A stretch of 64,000 bases of DNA from the NCBI RefSeq assembly GCF_002127325.2, contig NC_035436.2, positions 19,168,205-19,232,204 on the forward strand, read 5' to 3'. Shown here in pieces: positions 58,336-64,000 of the stretch (within the stretch, counting starts at the first letter, position 1; each line of letters opens with the position of its first letter). Origin of the DNA: Helianthus annuus (lineage: Eukaryota > Streptophyta > Magnoliopsida > Asterales > Asteraceae). A program made the translations under genes and the position numbers. The notes beneath the pieces are model-generated. The model made no database searches. It was not told the DNA's origin and saw only the letters and a program-made list of their open reading frames with translations.

Positions 58336-58404
58336 CCTGTGACAATATGACCTATGAGGGGCATTTTTGTCCTCATGCAGTTTTTTAGAGGGAGTTGTTT
58401 GGGA

Positions 58405-58575
58405 TTAGGGCTGTTCACGAGCCGAGACAAGGAAGCTCGGGCTCAGCTTGATTATTAACCGAGCTGATTTGACTTGATACAGATGAATTGAAAATCTAAG
58501 CTCGGGCTCGATTTGTTTTTAAACTGAGTTGGCTCGACTCGGTTTGGTTTGGTTTAGTTTGGCTCGATGTTAAAA
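58405..58575. repeat. hAT-like fragment (GGGCTGTTCACGAGCC)
   Basis: GAGCC/GGCTC-rich words (GCTCGGGCTCAGCTTG, GCTCGGGCTCGATTTG) resemble the arms of the element at 55641. Only one end is visible. An (AAT)n run follows at 58577. Confidence 0.5.
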
Positions 58576-59084
58576 TAATAATAATAATAATAATAAATAG
58601 CTCTCAGAATTTAGTAGTCTAAAATATAATTTAATACATCAAAAGAACATATTCCAAATAAGTTCAACCTAATAAATTACAAGCCAAATCAAGTTCAACA
58701 AGACAAAATAAGTTTTGAATTTCAACGAAATACAATATTAGTTCGTTAACATGGTAATCAACCTTTAAATATGTCATAGATATTAAATTACACTACTAAA
58801 CACATGTAAATAATAATCAGTTTTTTTTCTAATAGCCTTTGCTTGATACCTTTACGGTTTTGTGTCTATATGATGATTTATATGTATTTAAGTGTTTTAT
58901 ATATTTTTTCACTATATTCCCTTATTAGTAGCTTGCTAATACTATAATTTAGTATTCTTTGTTTTGTGATAATTATTAGATTCCTTAAGTTGCACTACAT
59001 GTTTTTATTGTCGGATTTAGTTTGGAGTCAAGGGTCTCCCTAGAAGCACCTATTCATTGCCTATATTTTACCCTCTCTAGACCA
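58576..59084. other. Intergenic, AT-rich, no gene seen
   Basis: No open frame, terminal repeat or RNA gene recognised. Confidence 0.4.
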
Positions 59085-59465
59085 TACTAAGGTGGTGTTT
59101 GTTTTTCTAAAAAGATCTGCACAATCTCTACTGTTTGCGTCACGCAGACCACTCGCAGACATTGTCATCTGCAGACTATTTGTTTTTTTCGAAGACGTTT
59201 CACAAAAAAAAAGTATGCGCGAGCTCTTCTTGGTGCAGACTTGGCTCAACCACTTTCGAGATCTTCTAAGGTCTGTAGAGGGTTAAACACCACCGTCCAC
59301 CACCACCATCATTCGTACACCACTACCAGTTTATTTTAGAAGTCTACACGTTTTAAAAAACAAACAGCCTTCTTCTTACATACTACAGAGGTTTAGTCCA
59401 CCTCTTCTTCTACAGATGTCTGCAGATGTGGTCCGCAGACTGCAAACATTTTACCTCTTATGTCA
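59085..59465. repeat. MITE-like segment with GCAGAC words
   Basis: GGTGGTGTTTGTTTTTCTAA on the left and AAAAAACAAACAGCC near 59355 are roughly inverted. CTGCAGAC and GTCTGCAG words recur throughout. No TSD found. Confidence 0.4.
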
Positions 59466-59984
59466 TATTGGGGTGGATATTGGGCAATGATGGTGACGAA
59501 CCCATCAAGGGGGGTTCGATCCTGAGCCGCACCTCGGTTTTCATCCGGCTGTTACTTCAGCGAGGCTTCTCGTGTGGAGGCAGTACGGTTTCCGGGGGAA
59601 CGCCGTAACTAAGTCTGGCCAACCCAGCGCAGACCCGGTTAAGACAACGTAAGTCTGGGCAGACTTGGCTAGGGTCGCTGATTAGAGGGTGTAACATTGG
59701 GTCACTCAAAAAGAAAATCACTGTTCAAACAAAAAAATTGCACCTAATAGTTTTGCTGTTGGTGTTAAACAACTATAGCGATCACAATCATGATCAAATG
59801 TTTATATCAATCAATGACGATTCTATAAGGTTAATGAACTTGGCTAAAGCTTGGAAGATTGTATTTTTTGGATTTGTGTGGCCGCAATCTAACATTAACA
59901 AAATCTCCTTAAATATTGTTATTATCCCTTTCTTTAAAAACGACCAACAAATGCTATACAAGCCAAACCACTTGGGTAAACCCA

Positions 59985-60175
59985 TTGGCGAAAGGCCACC
60001 CATGCCCTAGTGACCCGCCCCGCCCACCATTCCAGAGGAAATCCACCACCCTAAGGCCCACTGTGATAAAAACCCCCCACCTAAAGCAAATTGCACCAAA
60101 TGGAATTCGAACCTATAACCTCCATATTAGAAAGTCAAGGGGTGTCTCCCCCTAGACCAATTGATCTGAGAGTCA
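59985..60175 (-). repeat. tRNA-derived SINE candidate
   Basis: The minus strand from about 60175 has an A-box-like TCAGATCAATTGGTCTAG and, about 35 nt downstream, a B-box GGTTCGAATTCC, the layout of a pol III promoter from a tRNA head. A body of about 90 bp follows. No poly(A) tail or TSD was identified and the acceptor stem is not conserved, so it is not a tRNA gene. Confidence 0.45.
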
Positions 60176-60352
60176 TTGGCACTGTTAATGTCCCTTGTCT
60201 CACTCTCACTTTGGCTTTTTTTCTTAAAAAAAGGGTTTAGAGAGAGTAAGGAGCATTGACGGAAAACAAGAACCTCTAGGTCCACGAACTGGCGTAGAAT
60301 TTTATGTAAATTAAGACCATTTGTTACGGGTTAACGACCTTTAACACATCAG

Positions 60353-60501
60353 CCCATGGGGACGTTAAACACCGCCTCGAAAAGGCGTTAGAGAGTCCAC
60401 TGCCCATGGGGGCGTTAAACACCGCCTCGAAAGGGTTTAGAGAGCCCACTGCCCATGGGGGCGTTAAACACCGCCTCGAAAGGGCGTTAGAGAGCCCACT
60501 G
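60353..60501. repeat. Tandem repeat, 3 x about 50 bp
   Basis: Three units of CCCATGGGGGCGTTAAACAC followed by CGCCTCGAAAGGGCGTTAGA and GAGCCCACTG. The middle unit lacks a base in GGGCGTTAG. Confidence 0.9.
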
Positions 60502-60562
60502 TGAGGCTGTTCACGGGCGCGAACAAGAGAGATGAAGCATTTTCTTTAGCCACATCACTCAC

Positions 60563-60679
60563 TTATTTATTTATTTTTTCTTTTTTAATTTGTCTAATTG
60601 AAACTATTACACACATTGGAGTTTTATTTATTTTTTTCTTTTTTAATTTGTCTTATTGAAACTATTACACACATTGGAG
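60563..60679. repeat. Tandem duplication, 2 x about 58 bp
   Basis: TTATTTATTTTTTTCTTTTT through ATTACACACATTGGAG occurs twice with a few differences. Confidence 0.85.
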
Positions 60680-60781
60680 AAAAAAAGTAATTAAGAGCCA
60701 TTTTACCTACATGGCGGTTAACACTTGATTGGACAAGAATACTCTCATGTTTTCTTTGAATAAGTATTTATGTTCCTCTTA

Positions 60782-61750
60782 GGCTACACGGTATGGGGAC
60801 GTTCCCACACCGTCGCACTCCGGCGCCGCACCAAACACCGTGCCGCCCCCGGCACGTCGCGGCTTGACCGTCTGTTCTTCGCCGTCGAAGACGGACCAAA
60901 AAAGTGGGGCCACATTAATTATTCGACCGTTAAAAAAATTAAAAAAAAAAAGAATTTCCATATTTTGAATAAATCCAAACGGTCAAATTTTTTAAATATA
61001 TATATTTACCTTCCATTTTCACTTTCAATCACCAAATTAACCCTAAAATTTCATCTCTTTCTCACATAATTTTTATAAACCTTCTTCCACTATTTTATAA
61101 ACCTTCTTCCACTATAAACATTTTTACACTATTTCATGGATCCGTTCAACAACCCGGACAACCCGAACACTCCGAACAACCCGAATACTCCCAACAATCC
61201 GACCCAACCTAATGTTTTCTCGGTTCCGGGATATTATCCGACGCTAGAACCGAACCAATTCTCGCAATATTCATCGAACGCGTTTGCTTCATTCCAACAC
61301 TCGCCAAACCAAAATCCGAATTTCCGATGAAAAAATTCGGGTCAAGGAATGGGAAATAATGACGATGAATGTCGAGGACGAACCCGAGCCGAAACGTTCG
61401 ATGTTGAAAAAATTACAACACGACATCATGAAAAAACATCAAATTATTTAACTCTATGTTTATTTTTATTAAGTCTTTGGTTTTTTTTTTTTAAGTTTAT
61501 GTTTTTTTTTATGTTTATGTAATGTGGGTTTAATATTAATGAAAATATTTTGTTAGTATATTTGTTAAATGTTAAAAAAAATAGAGTACTAAAAAAAATA
61601 AAAAAAAACATAAAAAGTGGTGGAGGACTATGACTAGGACCATCCTACCATGCCCTCTAATTTTGGAGGATGGACCATCTTTGGGAGGAATATGACGTGG
61701 CGCCTACGTGGCGGATCATCAAGGATGGTCCATCACCATACCTTGTAGTC
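60782..61750 (+). mobile_element. Non-autonomous PIF/Harbinger element
   Basis: TIRs GGCTACACGGTATGGGGACG and (complement of right end) GACTACAAGGTATGGTGATG, with the 3-bp TSD TTA (60779-60781, 61751-61753) typical of PIF/Harbinger. No DDE transposase. It retains a leader and the start of an ORF1-type protein. Confidence 0.8.
61136..61330 (+). pseudogene. Harbinger ORF1 N-terminal remnant
   Basis: ATG at 61136 starts MDPFNNPDNPNTPNNP, an Asn/Pro repeat followed by NVFSVPGYYPTLEPNQFSQY, then stops at 61330. The same style of N-terminus precedes Myb-like ORF1 proteins of plant Harbinger elements, to my recollection. The rest of the protein is deleted. Confidence 0.5.
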
Positions 61751-61753
61751 TTA

Positions 61754-62210
61754 AAAATGATGGGCATTGAATTTGATTTATAGTATAAAACAATTATGTT
61801 TCATGTAAAAAAAAACGTGTCCCTCTGTGGAACTTCACGTTTTCCTCGATTAAAATTCATGTTTTCTCCTCACCCTACAACAAATGTGTTGGGTTCAACT
61901 CCCTTTTTCCTAAAAACAAAATAACAGAAATTGACGTAAAAATTAAATAAATCAAAACAAACAATGTCAAATTCGTACAAAAATTGCTCAACCCAAATGT
62001 ATTATAAACCTGTACTGTACAACATAAATACACACTATTGTGCTGCTCTCAAATGCAGTGGGAAGACACTATATCTAAGCTGCATCACCATCCAACCAAT
62101 TATACACATACTTCACAGATTCACAGTTCATATATTAACACTCAAAACAGCAAAATTTAGTTTTTTTAATAAAAAAAAATAAAAGAAATGAACATGAAAA
62201 AAAAGGAGAA
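61754..62210 (-). other. 3' flank of SCD2-like gene
   Basis: AT-rich; presumably contains the 3' UTR of the minus-strand gene. No other feature recognised. Confidence 0.4.
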
Positions 62211-63854
62211 TCACAAGGAGGCATCTTCTTCTGCAGATTCTTTAGAATTTTCAACTGGAAATGAAGATGATTGGTCGATTTCCTTTCGAGACGCTTCCCA
62301 GAGCTGCTGTTCTATCCCCAACTTCCTCAATTCTGTTAGCCCTCGCTCAACTGCAATAAACCAAAACAAAATTAATTATTAATATATTAGTTTTAATTGG
62401 CCGAAGGAACTTTGTGTATGCTTCTCAGGTAACAGAATCGTGTATGAGAAAAAGTAAAAGAAAGTGAATAAATATGAGAGCTTGATGGGGTTGAGTGTGA
62501 TATATAATTCCTGTTTGCTGTCTAATTATGTTATGGAAAATAAAAGATTTATAAAAAATATACCGTCAACAGCATCATGAGAAGTGGGAGATGTCGCACT
62601 ACGGCTTTTCCAAAAGTGAAGCCGATCTTCAGCAATATCCTCTTCCACACCATGAACCTTGGCTCTTCTCCAAAAATACGTAAGCCAAGCCTGCACACAA
62701 CAGTACAATGATTAACTATGAGACTATATACAGCAAAGGTGGTCTGGGTTGACCCGTTTAGCTGAATGGGTCAGGTTCAGGTCAACTTGGTCAAATTGAC
62801 CCATTTAACCCATTTATACTATATTATATTTTTTACACTGTTTTATGTCATATTATAAATTGAATGTGTATTTTATGCCAAAATTATAACTTAAAAAGAG
62901 AAATTGACATAAGATTATAAATTTAATGTCATCATCATCATACTCAGTAAATCCCACCAATAGCAAAGCTAAGGTAGGGTCTGAGGAGGGTACGATGTAG
63001 ACAGCCTTACCTCTACCCGTAGGAATAGAGAGGCTGCTTTCAGATTTTAAAAATTTAATGTAATTGTATTATATACAATTACCAAAAATTTTAAAATTTA
63101 ATGTGATTGTATTATATACATTTGTGTTTTTTTAGTAAATTTTAATTTCAATATATTAATTTGCTGAAAAAATAAAAAAAATCGGGTTGAACGGGTCATG
63201 TTCGGGTCAACCTGCGAATATTCGGGTTCATATGTACGACACGATTTTCGGGTTCTGGTCGTGTTCGGGTTCGTCTAAAATTTCGGGTTCGGGTAGGGTT
63301 GAACCCGCCAACCCATGAACGCGACCCGTTAAGCATCCCTAGTTGAAACAAGTCAAGTCAAATAAGTCTGGCCTAAACAATTTCTACCCATTTTTTATAA
63401 ATATTCAATGAGGTAAAGGCGATTACGGAAACAAAGTTATTCAATAATAACCTCATTTAAAAAAAAAAGAACTGACATAAGATGTAAATTGAAAAACACA
63501 GTTTAAGAATTTTTCAAACCATTACTTTTTATTATTATATTTTGTGTGTGTTGGGGAATGGGATTATAAACCGAAAGCAAACCTCTTTAAAAGAAACATC
63601 TTCAGCTTCCTCAAGACTCAACTCTGTAGCAGAGGTGGGGTAACTGAAGTTAGTCAAACTTAAACTCAATTACTTCTACAATTTAGGACAAAACAGTAAC
63701 TTTATGCAGTTGAGAGCTGGAGAACAACTGTGTTGAAACCATTTAATTTAAATATTATATAAACGGCAAATTCATACTAAAAGTGTGAAAGCACATCAGG
63801 TGAAATCGTTACCATATCCCTCCACAAACTTTGTATCACCAGGGGATTTCAGAT
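62211..63854 (-). CDS. SCD2: SCD2-like coiled-coil protein, 3' part (four exons, gene continues beyond window)
   Basis: Four minus-strand exons: 63813-63854 (42 bp), 63583-63623 (41 bp), 62564-62690 (127 bp) and 62211-62350 (140 bp with TGA at 62211-62213). All borders are GT/AG, and the reading frame is continuous across them. The protein segment runs [88 protein letters not shown] and an acidic Ser/Glu-rich end. This matches my memory of the conserved C-terminus of plant STOMATAL CYTOKINESIS DEFECTIVE 2 and paralogues. SCD2 works with SCD1 in clathrin-linked membrane traffic and cytokinesis in the cytoplasm. The N-terminal two thirds lie to the right of position 64000. Intron 2 of this part (62691-63582) holds repeat insertions. 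Confidence 0.75.
62735..63350. repeat. Repeat-filled intron: GACCCGTTT-rich MITE-like arms around a SINE-like segment
   Basis: 62930-63045 carries GCTAAGGTAGGGTCTGAGG, then GATGTAGACAGCCTTACCTC and GAATAGAGAGGCTGCTTTC. This resembles the conserved 3' domain shared by many plant SINEs. On either side lie words such as GGGTTGACCCGTTT (62748) and CGGGTTGAACGGGTCA (63183) and a final CGACCCGTTAAGCATCCC, suggesting a decayed hAT-like element split by the SINE. Confidence 0.5.
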
Positions 63855-64000
63855 CTGCAAGAAAATGAGAGACGGGAAGCGTTTAGATATGATTATGAAC
63901 TTATGATCATATGGTTGATGAATACAAAACAGGAAGTAGAGATACATATTTAAGGGGTGGTTTTCATGTTTGGATGCGTGTCATAGAACTGATTATCTGG

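Noticed and set aside
59480..59700. tRNA-like B box (GGTTCGATCC) near 59515
   Set aside because: No A box at the right distance and no cloverleaf; may be a second decayed SINE but not supportable as a feature.
60085..60175. Possible tRNA gene on the minus strand
   Set aside because: A- and B-box-like words are present but the acceptor and anticodon stems do not pair, so a SINE head is more likely.

Overview
The window is plant nuclear DNA, most likely from a eudicot with a large, repeat-rich genome. The retrotransposon and MITE families look like those of Asteraceae (daisy family); that is an inference from their general appearance, not something proved here. About 80% of the window is transposable elements, many nested and many still bounded by clear target-site duplications (TSDs). 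Only three host-type genes can be supported. They are an intact mTERF-family gene (56221-57891, minus), the 3' exons of an SCD2-like coiled-coil gene that runs off the right edge (62211-63854, minus), and a Myb/SANT-like gene (49031-50027, plus) lying in one arm of a large inverted repeat.

Layout. 1-209 is the tail of an LTR that starts outside the window. 210-20309 is a minus-strand, copia-derived non-autonomous LTR element: LTRs at 210-876 (truncated) and 19437-20309, primer-binding site at 19425-19436, and only an RNase H remnant as coding content. A Ty3/gypsy chromovirus (1276-15924, plus, TSD AGACA) is inserted in its body. A 2.9-kb solo LTR (4738-7615, minus, TSD CAGTC) is inserted in the leader of that Ty3 element. 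Next come a Mutator-like non-autonomous element with an internal minisatellite (20591-22354, 10-bp TSD) and a probable gene fragment. 23505-34111 is a complete, very young Ty1/copia element on the minus strand: near-identical 652-bp LTRs, TSD CATTT, gag and pol both open.

34.1-41.7 kb holds LTR fragments, two Helitron-like termini and two fold-back MITEs. 41749-46970 is a decayed copia element (minus, TSD CTCCG, one LTR split by a MITE). 47.6-50.2 kb is an inverted repeat with arms of about 1.2 kb carrying two head-to-head copies of the Myb/SANT-like gene, one intact and one frameshifted. 50.2-55.9 kb is mostly MITEs, (TA)n tracts and a broken copia fragment. 55.9-64 kb is the gene-bearing end: mTERF, a PIF/Harbinger derivative, a tandem repeat, a tRNA-derived SINE candidate and SCD2.

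Functionally, the mTERF protein is predicted to act in an organelle and SCD2 in the cytoplasm in membrane trafficking. The rest is the genome's mobile and silencing landscape. The features most worth following up are the Myb/SANT inverted repeat (a candidate natural hairpin-siRNA locus), the chimeric 5' end of the Ty3 element with its unexplained proline-rich ORF, and the perfect hairpins and repeated motif arrays in the non-coding parts of the young copia element.
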